The notes under the pieces were generated by a model. The model was given only the letters and a program-made list of their open reading frames with translations, was not told the origin of the DNA and ran no database searches. From Monoplex corrugatus (taxonomy: Eukaryota > Mollusca > Gastropoda > Littorinimorpha > Ranellidae), in contig JAPXFY010000026.1 of assembly GCA_030674185.1 (NCBI GenBank), positions 57,078,609 through 57,142,608 on the forward strand: 64,000 nt of DNA, given 5' to 3'. The translations under genes were made by a program, and so were the position numbers. Shown here in pieces: positions 1 to 64,000 of the stretch. Each line of letters starts with the position of its first letter. The first letter of the stretch is position 1.

Positions 1-331
1 TACACTACTCCACTCCCACTGATCAAAACAAATGACTCTGATTGTACTCACTCTGCCACATGAAAACAGAATGGAGAAAGTATGCTAGTTTAGACAGCAA
101 CTTGAGGAAATCCAGCTTCCAAGTCAAAGCCATCACCACAAGAAGGTTGACAAGAACGTCTGTCTATGACCCCCTAAAATAGTTCTCAATTTAATTTCCA
201 GGAAGGAGAGGACGACAGCCCCAGAAGCACTTTGTTACAACAAAACAAAAACAAAAACAAAGAAATGGCAACAGCAGTAGCGCACTGATTAAAGGGATCT
301 TTTCTTCAGAGAACTTTCTGCTGTACAGCTC
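1..331. other. no recognisable feature
   Basis: AT-rich sequence with an A-rich CAAAA run near 240-265. Nothing gene-like was seen apart from its closeness to the 3' end of the mariner relic. Confidence 0.5.
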
Positions 332-1387
332 TCACTGCAGTTTCTTGCAACTTTGATGTAACATCTTTTCTCCCAAAAACAATTCCCATCTACTGGGAAG
401 GTTTGAAATGCCTGATGCCAGGTCACAAGAGTTGATATGTTGTACCAGCTTACCCACCCCCACTTCCAAGTCATCCGAATTGTATAAATGAATACCACAG
501 AGAGGTTCTTTCAACTTGGAGAACAGATGAACATTTGGAAGATAGGCAGGGTATAGCTGAACATCCTATTGATATGACATCATAAGTGACATTACTCTCT
601 CTGCTTTATGGCACAACACGTTGTCATTTGATATCAATGGTGAATCATTTAAGTGTTTTATGTTTCTTTCAGACTGCACTGTCATCAGAAACAACGTGTA
701 ATAATACTGACTGACAGTAATCTTTATTAGTTTATTGACATTTTTTCCAACTGGGATGTAATGCGCTATCAATGCACAAAGTTTTGCGTTATCATAGTCA
801 AATATCATCATCTTTAAATCTCCTTGCTTTCTTCTGAACTTGAGGGGCCTTGCAGAGTGAAAGTGTGCCACTCTGATGATTGTTTTATTCATCCTGGCTC
901 AAAGAACTTCAAACCCAAGTTTTGTCGATGGCAACTACCCAATTTAAAAAAAAACTGTTACCCTCATTTTTGTACCTGTTTGTTTTAACAGAGTCTCTGC
1001 AACAATGATGACAGCTCTTTTTTTTTTTATCTTCAGCAAGGCAATATGTCCCCTTCCAAATTTACTAATAAAATTCATATGCACTGATCCACAACTAGTG
1101 CCAAAGTCATGAGCAATCTGTTTACATAATATTCTCCTGTCTTTATTTAACATTTCTCTAAGTTTATGAAATTTTTTATCATCAGTAGCTTCAACTGGCC
1201 TCCCTGGACTATGCTTGTCTTTAACATCATTTTGTCCATCTTTAGAGATTGCCATCCACCTACGTGTGACAGAGCTTGCGTCCCCATACACATTATACTA
1301 TTTTAGCGCTTTTAGTAGACCTGAACCAGAACTTCTCTAATGAAATTCAGTTTTAATGTAAGCATGCTGTTCTTCAATGCTAAACAT
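332..1387 (-). pseudogene. mariner-like (Tc1/mariner) transposase relic, nearly full length but broken
   Basis: Pieces in several minus-strand frames line up in order with mariner transposase. The N-terminus MFSIEEQHAYIKTEF starts at 1387. Next come YGDASSVTRRWM, PGRPVEATDD and the second helix-turn-helix around GTSCGSVHMNF (944-1291). A catalytic-core remnant with YIPVGKNVNK lies at 566-892. The C-terminus has YLPNVHLFSKLKEPLCG and ASGISNLPSRWELF (332-550). The span of about 350 codons equals a normal mariner transposase, but frameshifts and stops break it. The inverted termini were not identified. Cut-and-paste transposition is the family activity; this copy should be dead. Confidence 0.85.
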
Positions 1388-1616
1388 GGCCATGACAATT
1401 GGAATGACTGTACACAAACCCACAAATGACTCAATACTTCTTCGTGAGTAATTTTGTAATTCAATCAAGGAATAAGTGGGCCAGATGTGCGTTAAGTTTC
1501 TAAGCGCTGCAACAATTACTTTTGAATTATTAGGAAATGCTTGCTGTTCATGGGATGACCCTTCTGTGCTATTACTGCTGGCTTTTTCACTTGGTATCAT
1601 CAAAGTGGATTGTTCC
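1388..1616. other. flank of mariner relic, no clear feature
   Basis: Upstream side of the mariner relic; probably its 5' non-coding end. The minus-strand frame stays open but shows no recognisable domain. Confidence 0.4.
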
Positions 1617-1809
1617 TGTATACATAACATATTGTATCCATTTATCTTATATAACGCATGACTTCAGATTCTGTTGGCCTTGTATACATAACATACATGT
1701 ATCCATTTATCTTATATAATGCATGACTTCAAATTCTGTTGGCCCTTGTATACATAACATACATGTATTCATTTATCTTATATAATGCATGACTTCAGAT
1801 TCTGTTGAT
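1617..1809. repeat. 65-bp tandem repeat, three copies
   Basis: Units start near 1617, 1681 and 1747. Each carries TGTATACATAACATACATGT, then a TTTATCTTATATAA block and a CTTCAGATTCTGTTGG block. Copies differ at only a few positions. Confidence 0.85.
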
Positions 1810-2430
1810 ACACAGCATATATATGCACTATTTATTCATTAACAATGTACAAGCATTATTTATGTGTAAACAACATACCCTTGTTTATTATTCATAAACA
1901 ACATACATGTATGTATTAGTTATTTGTAAAAAACATACATGTATCCATTTACTTATCTTGCAGGCAGGTGGCATTACAGTCTGTGACAGTGAGTGGAGCC
2001 ACATACATTATTAACATAATTTATTCTACCCCTGGCTGCTGTAGCATGGACATGGTTGGCAAGATGCATGAACAACAGCATACACTGAAAACTAGCAATT
2101 AAAAAGAACAACAGTATACATTAAACAACAGCACACACTGAACATACAAAACAGCACATATTAAGAAAGATCAATGGCATAATTAAAAATAACTAAGGGC
2201 GTACATTAAAAATAACAGCATGCTTTGAAAATAAATAACAGATTACATTACAAATGAACAGCAACATAAATTAAACAATGGCATATATCAAAAATAAATG
2301 GCATACATTAAAAATAACAGCATGCACTGAAAATAGATAACAGATGACATTACAAATGAACAGCAACATAAATGAAAGAAGTCTATACTCCCTTTGTAAC
2401 TGTATACAACTACAGTGTATAGACTCAAAC
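1810..2430. repeat. AT-rich degenerate short repeats
   Basis: Repeated AACATACATGTAT blocks (1870-1950) are followed by irregular 20-35 bp repeats with AACAGCATACATTAAAAAT themes (2080-2350). No gene seen. Confidence 0.5.
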
Positions 2431-2440
2431 ACACTAACAG

Positions 2441-2860
2441 CCAAAACAAGTGTGACTGCCCGCGTTCAAGCAAACAGGAACCAGAAAAAAACACGAAAGA
2501 AGAATAAGAATGCGATATTTAATACAACAAGACAAGAGAGGCACAAATTTTCAGCCAACTGCCTTTGTCAAGCGTAAGATCACCAACAAACAAACACCAG
2601 ATACAAAAATTACGAGAAAAAGACTGAAACTTCCCTCCTGCTGGGTCCAATGTGAGGAAAACTGAGAGAAAGGAAGTTTATTCCTTTTCTCACACTGGAC
2701 AGAGCAGCAGGGAAGTTTCAGTCTTACTCTCCTAATTTTTGTATCTGGTGTTTGTTTGTTTGTTTGTGATCTTATGCGTGACAAAGGCCAGTTGGTCGAA
2801 AATTTGTGCCTGTCTTGTGTGTGTTGTATTAAATACGCATTCTAACACTAAATACGCATT
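2441..2860. mobile_element. foldback (long inverted repeat) element, copy 1
   Basis: The left arm (about 2441-2660) and right arm (about 2680-2850) are imperfect reverse complements: ACACCAGATACAAAAATT against AATTTTTGTATCTGGTGT, and GACTGAAACTTCCC against GGGAAGTTTCAGTC. It would fold into a hairpin with arms of about 170-190 bp. A second copy lies at 13494-14010. There is no coding capacity. Each arm holds a ribozyme-like segment (see findings). The superfamily is unknown. Confidence 0.8.
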
Positions 2861-3230
2861 CTAACTCTAACAGCCATTATAATTCACACCTCCACAGAAC
2901 AAACATGAAGACAGTACACATGTCTAAACAACACCTGAGGACAATGCAAAAGGGTCATCAAATAAATAGCGATAATGCCCTAACAACTCAAAAAGTGACC
3001 GTTGCAGTGCATTTAAAACTGTGCACACACCTGGCCCAATCATTCTGTGATCTATTAGATCACAATTCCCACCTATCAGGATGGTCCACAATAACTTTTT
3101 TTTTCTTTTTTTTTTTTTATTAGGATCATCACACTCAGGGAGGTTGCCTTGTGTTCACCTTTTTTTTTTTTTGGTCCCATTTTCAAGGCCATGTTTAATG
3201 GCCACAGAAGCTAGCACGTACACCAAATGA
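2861..3230. other. unique sequence with two poly-T runs
   Basis: No gene seen. T-runs occur near 3096-3118 and 3159-3171. Confidence 0.4.
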
Positions 3231-3235
3231 TACAT

Positions 3236-6200
3236 CAGAACACTACACACTAATCACCATTTAATGCATCAGGACAGTACACACTAACACCACCACATAA
3301 CACATCAGGACAGTACACACTAACACATCACCACATAACACATCAGGACAGTACACACTAACACCACCACATAACACATCAGGACAGTACACACTATCCC
3401 CAATAACACATCAGACAGTAACACACACGCCACACATAACACATCAGACAGTACACACTAACACGCCACCACATAACACATCAGGACAGTACACACTAAC
3501 ACACCCACATAACACATCAGACAGTACACACTATTACATAACACATCAAGACAGTACACACTAACACACCACCAATAACACATCAGGACAGTACACACTA
3601 ACACACACCACATAACACATCAAGACAGTACACACTAATCACCCCATAACACATCAAAACAGTACACACTAACACACCACCACATAACACATCAGGACAG
3701 TACACACTAACACACCACCACATAACACATCAAACAGTACATACTAACACACCTCCATATAACACATAAACAGTACACACTAACACACCCCATATAACAC
3801 ACAAAACAACACACATCCATATAACACATCAAACAGTACACACTAACACACCACCAATAACACATCAAAGACAGTACACACTAACACACCTCCATAACAC
3901 ATAACAGTACACACTAACACACCACCATATAACACATCAAGACAGTACACACTAACACACCTCCAATAACACATCAAGACAGTACACACTAACACACCTC
4001 CACATAACACATCAAGACAGTACACACTAAACACCACCACATAACACATCAAGACAGTACACACTAACACACACCACATAACACATCAAGACAGTACACA
4101 AAACTAACTACACACCACATAACACATCAGGACAGTACACACTAACACACCCATATAACACAACAGACATACACACTACACAACCACCACATATAACACA
4201 TCAAGACAGTACACACTAACACACCACACATAACACATCAGGACAGTACACACTAACACACCCCATATAACACATCAAGACAGTACACACTAACACACCT
4301 CCACATAACACATCAGGACAGTACACACTAACACCCACATATAACACATCAAACAGTACACACTATCACATAAACACATCAAGACAGTAACACTAACACA
4401 CCTCCACATAACACATCAAAACAGTACACATTACAACACATCACATAACACATCAAAACAGTACACACTAACACACCACATAAACATCAAAACAGTACAC
4501 ACTAACACACCACCATAAACACATCAAAACAGTACACACTAACACACCTCCATATAACACATCAAAACAGTACACACTAACACACCATACACATAACACA
4601 TCAACAGTACACACTAACACACTCACAATAACATCAAACAGTACACTAACACACCTACATACACATCAAAACAGTACACACTAACACACTCAATAACACA
4701 TCACAGAACAGTACACACTAACACACACACATAACACATCAAACAGTACACACTACACACCAATAACACATCAAACAGTACACACTAACACACTCCACAT
4801 AACACATCAAACAGTACACACTAACACACCTCCACATAACACATCAAACAGTACACACTAACACCTCACATAACACATCAAACAGTACACACTAACACAC
4901 CTCCATATAACACATCAAACAGTACACACTAACACACCACCATAACACATCAGAACTAACTACACACCTCCATATAACACATCAAGACAGTACACACTAA
5001 CACACCTCCATATAACAAGAACATACACACTAACACACTACATAAACTCAGACAGTACACACTAACACACACCATAACACATCAAGACAGTACACACTAA
5101 CACACTCCATAACACTCAGACAGTACACACTAACACACCTCCATATAACACATCAATATACACACTACACACTAAACATCAAACAGTACACTAAACACAC
5201 AACTACATAACAACTTCCAAAACATACAAATAACACACACTATAACACATCAAAACAGAATAACACACATAAACACAAACATACCACTAACACCACCATC
5301 AAACATACACACTACAACACACATAACACTCAAACATACACCACAACTACACCTCCACATAACACATCAAACAGTACATATACACCACTCCACATAACAC
5401 ATCAGAACAGTACACACTACACACTCACATAACACATCAGAACAGTACACACTCACCACATAACACATCAAACATACACACTATCACATAAACATATCAA
5501 CAGTACACTATCCAATAACACATCAGAACAGTACACACTAACACTCATCACTCAAACATACACACATAACTCAGAACAGTACACACTACACACCCAATAA
5601 CACATCAACAGACACATACACACTCTATAAACACATCAAGACAGTACACACTAACACACCACCACATAACACATCAGAACATTACACACTACCACCATCA
5701 CATAACACATCAGGACAGTCACACATAACACACCACCACATAACACATCAGAACATTACACACTATCACATAAACATCAGACAGTCACACTAACACACCA
5801 CACATAACACATCAGACATTACACACTATCACATAACACATCAGGACAGTACACTAACACACCCCACTAACACATCAGAACATTACACACTAACACATAA
5901 CACATCAGGACAGTCACACTAATACACCCTACCACAACAACACACTACACACTTCAATAACACTGACGATGGAATACACACTAAATATCACTCACTTAAC
6001 AATTTACATACACACTATCAATACTCAGAACATTGCAGACTCCTCACTCCAAATTTCACACTCAAATCAAAGACAGTTACACATATACACAACACATCAA
6101 TACAGTACACAACATATCGAACATACACCACCACATTTAAAAATCTGTCAGTGTAAACACCTATCAACATCTATCACAGTTATACACATAATATCGCCAT

Positions 6201-6718
6201 GAACATTACACACTATCACATACACAACTTCAGGACGTTCACACTACATAACGCATCAGAACATTACACACTATCAATAACACATCAGGACAGTTCACAC
6301 TACCACATAACACATCAGAACATTACACACTATCACATAACACATCAGGACAGTTCACACTATCACATAACGCATCAGACATTACACACTATCACATAAC
6401 ACATCAGGACAGTTCACACTACCACACACCAAACACATCAGACATTACACACTACCACACTATCACATAACACATCAGGACAGTGCACACTAACACACCA
6501 CCACATAACACATCAGAACATTACACACTATCACATAACACATCAAGACAGTGCACACTAACACACCACCACATAACACATCAGAACATTACACACTATC
6601 ACATAACACATCAGGACAGTTCACACTAACACACCACCACATAACACATCAGAACATTACACACTAACACATAACACATCAGGACAGTTCACACTAATAC
6701 GCCCGCCGTACCCAACAA
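3236..6718. repeat. satellite array, about 38-bp unit with a 68-bp higher-order form at the right end
   Basis: The unit contains ACAGTACACACTAACACACC then CACATAACACATCA. At about 6240-6700 the array shifts to alternating 30-bp (AACATTACACACTATCAC) and 38-bp units. The interior (about 4900-6000) is full of small deletions. The array lies just beyond the probable DENND1 3' end. Open frames inside it are periodic artefacts. Confidence 0.93.
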
Positions 6719-6753
6719 CACAATACACTGACTTCAGATTGATGTTGATGGAA

Positions 6754-6759
6754 TTTATT
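6754..6759 (-). promoter_or_regulatory. candidate polyadenylation signal AATAAA
   Basis: AATAAA on the coding strand of DENND1, inside the short palindrome GAATTTATTC, about 1.9 kb after the stop codon and 35 bp before the satellite. It is placed by position only. Confidence 0.3.
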
Positions 6760-7189
6760 CAAAAGTGAGTCACTGCACTTAGACAATTCCATACGAGCTC
6801 CATCCAAACTTGCCAGTAACTATCTGGCAGACTCCTTCAGCCTGCACAAAATCTTACACACCGTCAAGATGTATGCACTAAGACATGATACACAATACAC
6901 CACACACATCACATCTGTGTCCCAAAGCATAGAGGACATTTCATGTTGGCCTACGCAAGCTGATTTTTCAAAAAATCTGTTTCAAGTGATAATGACCTGC
7001 GCTCAATGTCAGAAGTGTGTCCACATGTATATACAACGATAATTTATCCTGCCCATTTGTCTAAAGATCATGACATGACATCCGTAAGTACAGCCTATCC
7101 CACTGAACTGTCTAACAGATTGTGACATGACAAATAATAGTGATAATGATAATAATGATGATGCCAATATAATGATGATGATGATAATG

Positions 7190-7410
7190 ATAATGATAAT
7201 AAAGACAATAATGATAATAAAAGAAAAATTGAAAGAAAACATCTGCAAAGTGCTAAATCTTGATGCATAAATCAAATCAAAAAGTGCACTCTCATCATTC
7301 ACTAAAACATTCTTCGACAATGACAAAAATTATGGGATACAAAACACATGCATACTGGGAGGGGAGGACAGGAGGGGAGCAAGCAGAAGCTCAGTGTCCC
7401 TCAATAGAAG
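7190..7410. repeat. dispersed repeat R4, copy 1
   Basis: It shares GTGCTAAATCTT, CTCATCATTCACTA and CATACTGGGAGGGGAGGACA-type blocks in the same order with 28225-28475. An (AATGAT)n-like tract at its left edge suggests the tail of a retroposed element. Confidence 0.65.
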
Positions 7411-7500
7411 ACGGTTGCCACACTATAATTCTGTCATTGTGTAACATGTCCTGACTATTTGTTCATCAATCTATACTGACGGTGCGTCATGATGTTTTGT
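7411..7500. other. short unique spacer
   Basis: Nothing recognised. Confidence 0.3.
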
Positions 7501-8000
7501 CTACAATCATCCAGTGGCAGTCAGGCTATGCTAAGCGCTGATTATGACATCACTCTGATACTGATGTCACTGTGTGCTGACAATGACATTATTGAGAGCT
7601 AACAGTTATGTCATTCTAACACTGATGTCACTGCGCACTAATGACAGCTGATTCTGACATCACTCAAACACTGAAAGCTGATTTTGACGTCACTCGACCC
7701 TCGACCTCTGATGTCACTGTGAACTGACAGTGACCTTACTGAAGCTGATTCTGATGTCACTCTAACACTGATGTCATTGTGAACTGACAGTGACCTCACT
7801 GAAAGCTGATTCTGATGTCACTCTAACACTGATGTCATTGTGAACTGACAGTGACCTCACTGAAAGCTGATTCTGATGTCACTCTAACACTGTTGTCACT
7901 GTGTATTGACACATGGTTTCATTGAAAGCTGACAGTAATGTCGATCTAACACTCATGTCACTGAAAGCTGACACTGATGTCACAAGTCTGATCAACACTT
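7501..8000. repeat. degenerate 61-bp tandem repeat rich in TGATGTCA motifs
   Basis: Units containing CTGATTCTGATGTCACTC and GAACTGACAGTGACCTCACT repeat cleanly at about 7740-7890 and more loosely to both sides. A perfect TGACGTCA (CRE palindrome) is at 7685-7692, with about a dozen TGATGTCA or near variants around it. Confidence 0.8.
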
Positions 8001-8626
8001 ATGCCACTAATGTCAGTGTCGACAATGAGCTGTCGTAATGAGTGAGCCAGGTACGATTTGTGCTGATGCCTCTTTCTGTAAGAGGCAAGGGTAAGCCCAC
8101 TGATTCACCAAGTGACACATCATACTATAACTCCACAGGGCACAGGAGGCCACTGAGCTGACACTTCACATTGTCTCTGTAACTACTAAAGGGGTAAATA
8201 GTAAGCGAGTTACCACTGATGATGAGACTGTAACAGTTCACACTAAAATTATAAACAGGCTTTAAGGGGATCAATGCTACACTGACTAGTAACAGTCACA
8301 GTGAGATTACTGACTCAGTGAGTGAGATTTCAGACCATGGTTAGTTCATTAAATAGTAGTAGAGGGTGAAACACGACTTCACTCAATGAGACCGCAGACC
8401 GTGATTAAACAGCAGGCAACGGATGAACCACTTCACTCACCGACACTACACAGCCACAGCTGTCCCACAAGGAAAGACTCCTCAACACCATGATCGCTAC
8501 AGCCAACAATGAGCGCTATGATCATTACCAACATCATCAACTATCACTCAATGGCCACTATACAGCCACAGCAGGGCCTTGAAAGAAGAGAACAAGCAGA
8601 ACAACTATAATTATCTGGCCATATAG
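8001..8626. other. unique sequence, probable 3' UTR
   Basis: No repeats or domains recognised. It follows the DENND1 stop codon on the coding strand. Confidence 0.35.
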
Positions 8627-62733
<54,107 letters not shown>

Positions 62734-62741
62734 CTGGTGTA

Positions 62742-62907
62742 CACACACACACACACATACACAGTCACATACATACACACACACATATAATCATTAATAT
62801 CACAGACCATTTATTGTTAGCTTCACACACACACACACACACATACACAGTCACATACATACACACACACATATAATCATTAATATCACAGACCATTCAT
62901 TGTTAGT
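62742..62907. repeat. 83-bp direct duplication upstream of exon A
   Basis: A (CA)n block with ACATACACAGTCACATACAT, ATATAATCATTAATATCACA and GACCATTTATTGTTAG occurs twice (62742-62822, 62826-62907). Confidence 0.95.
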
Positions 62908-63400
62908 TTATTATCATTATTATTACCATGACTGCCAAGAGCCATACTAGCAATACAACCATCTCAACATCAATTTGAACCTGGGGGAAAAAACACCTGG
63001 AAGGGAAAATTAGGTACACAAGTCAATGCATCTGCACACACAATCTAAGGACATGCCCCTGATGTTGAAACTCCATCCAATTTATCACCAGAGGGATTAA
63101 GAAAACAAACCTAAATATAAATATACATTCAAGGATACTAAAACATACATAAAAACGTCCTAACTTACTTCAAACTGCTTCTGCATATCACCTTTCCTTA
63201 GACCAAAATGCATTAATACACGCCCAATTAGTCATCATACAAACAAATATGGAAGGCTTTATGAAAAACAAACAGGCAAATAGATCAGCAGAGCAGAAAA
63301 TGATACGAACAGACAATACAAAGCGAAGAAGCAAGGCAGAAACAAAGAGAGTGACAAATAAAATTTCTAGCAAAGACTTTCCAGAAAGTGGGGATATTAT
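62908..63400 (-). repeat. dispersed repeat R1, copy 3
   Basis: Shorter tail (TTATCATTATTATTACC) then the R1 blocks as in the other copies; about 75-80 percent similar by eye. Confidence 0.78.
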
Positions 63401-63640
63401 TCTTATTAAACAGTGTCAAATTCACATTGCTATTGTACTGACATTTTTAATCACACACACATGCATGCATACCAACACACACGCACGTTGTTATTGTACT
63501 AACATTTTAACACACGCATATACATCACACACATACACAGACAGACTTTCCAAAAAGTGGGAATGTTATTCTTACTGAATGTTGTCAGCTTAACATTATT
63601 ATTGTACTGACATTTTTAATCAAACACACATGACACACAC
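63376..63640. repeat. direct duplication of about 95 bp
   Basis: ACTTTCCAGAAAGTGGGGAT, TTATTCTTA and TATTGTACTGACATTTTTAA recur at 63546-63620, with a CA-rich spacer. Confidence 0.85.
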
Positions 63641-63647
63641 GCATACA

Positions 63648-63829
<182 letters not shown>

Positions 63830-64000
63830 CACTGACAGAGATCAAAGTGCCTTAAGAGTTAAATGCATCACACTCAGACATGATGGCATAACCAACATTG
63901 CCACACCCTAACTGATGAGGACGAAGATAATGGATTCTCCTGCTGATCCAACAGATGAGTAGACATACTGGTACTCGTCAACAGATGTGGGTTTTCATGT
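63830..64000. other. right edge, no exon recognised
   Basis: Unique sequence. No segment in DENND1 frame with splice sites was recognised, so the next upstream exon is outside the window. Confidence 0.4.

Larger units (their letters stand above)
6735..8626 (-). other. probable DENND1 3' UTR
   Basis: From the stop codon to the edge of the 38-bp satellite the sequence is mostly non-coding and low in satellite. A minus-strand AATAAA sits at 6754-6759, just before the array, and is the best polyadenylation signal candidate. The region contains a 61-bp tandem repeat (7500-7990) and a dispersed repeat (7190-7410). The true transcript end is unknown and may be nearer the stop codon. Confidence 0.35.

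Noticed and set aside
63830..64000. Further upstream DENND1 exon at the right edge
   Set aside because: No stretch matches the expected DENN residues before SSYLKRHLK, and no suitable splice pair is seen.

Overview
This is a window of animal nuclear DNA. It holds the 3' part of one large, intron-rich protein gene on the minus strand, embedded in an exceptional density of tandem repeats and decayed transposons. I read the organism as an invertebrate, most likely a lophotrochozoan and perhaps a gastropod mollusc. This is inferred from the gene's divergence from vertebrates, the non-LTR and mariner relics, heavy (CA)n content and many short inverted-repeat elements. No species can be named from the sequence alone.

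The gene is a DENND1 (connecdenn) homologue. It is read from right to left and its first exons lie beyond position 64000. Nine exons can be placed with consensus splice sites and a continuous reading phase: A 62625-62733, B 59187-59323, C 58745-58876, D 45056-45115, E 25539-25580, F 20185-20304, G 14873-14949, H 11271-11460 and I 8627-10134. Exons A-C encode the end of the DENN module, recognisable against vertebrate DENND1A. Exons D-H encode a basic linker and a Ser/Pro-rich tail. Exon I encodes about 500 residues of disordered tail with DPF, DPL, NPxY, proline-rich and terminal WxxF-acidic motifs, as expected for a Rab35 exchange factor that works on clathrin/AP-2 vesicles. Exon I carries one apparent single-base loss.

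The rest is repeats. At least nine long tandem arrays cover about half the window, with units of 18-70 bp: 3.2-6.7, 26.1-27.0, 28.6-30.2, 30.5-32.2, 32.2-36.9, 40.7-44.8, 45.1-47.9, 47.9-55.8, 57.2-58.3 and 59.3-61.3 kb. Apart from the 3.2-6.7 kb array they lie in introns of the DENND1 gene. Two carry splice-site sequences in the gene's sense orientation. The 45.1-47.9 kb array repeats the 3' splice site of exon D. The 26.1-27.0 kb array repeats a 16-nt segment bounded by a good acceptor and a good donor.

Transposon relics include two mariner-like transposases (332-1387 minus; 18840-19200 plus), a nearly full-length broken non-LTR retrotransposon (20906-24181), a fragment of a related one (11910-12530), a second LINE type (15700-17526), a solo LTR with a perfect 5-bp target duplication (38934-40643), and several short inverted-repeat elements (17775-18402, 37417-37864, 38513-38770, 14137-14796, 25335-25464). 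A foldback element occurs twice (2441-2860, 13494-14010).

No other convincing protein gene, rRNA, tRNA or CRISPR array was seen. Most long open frames in the window are periodic artefacts of tandem repeats.
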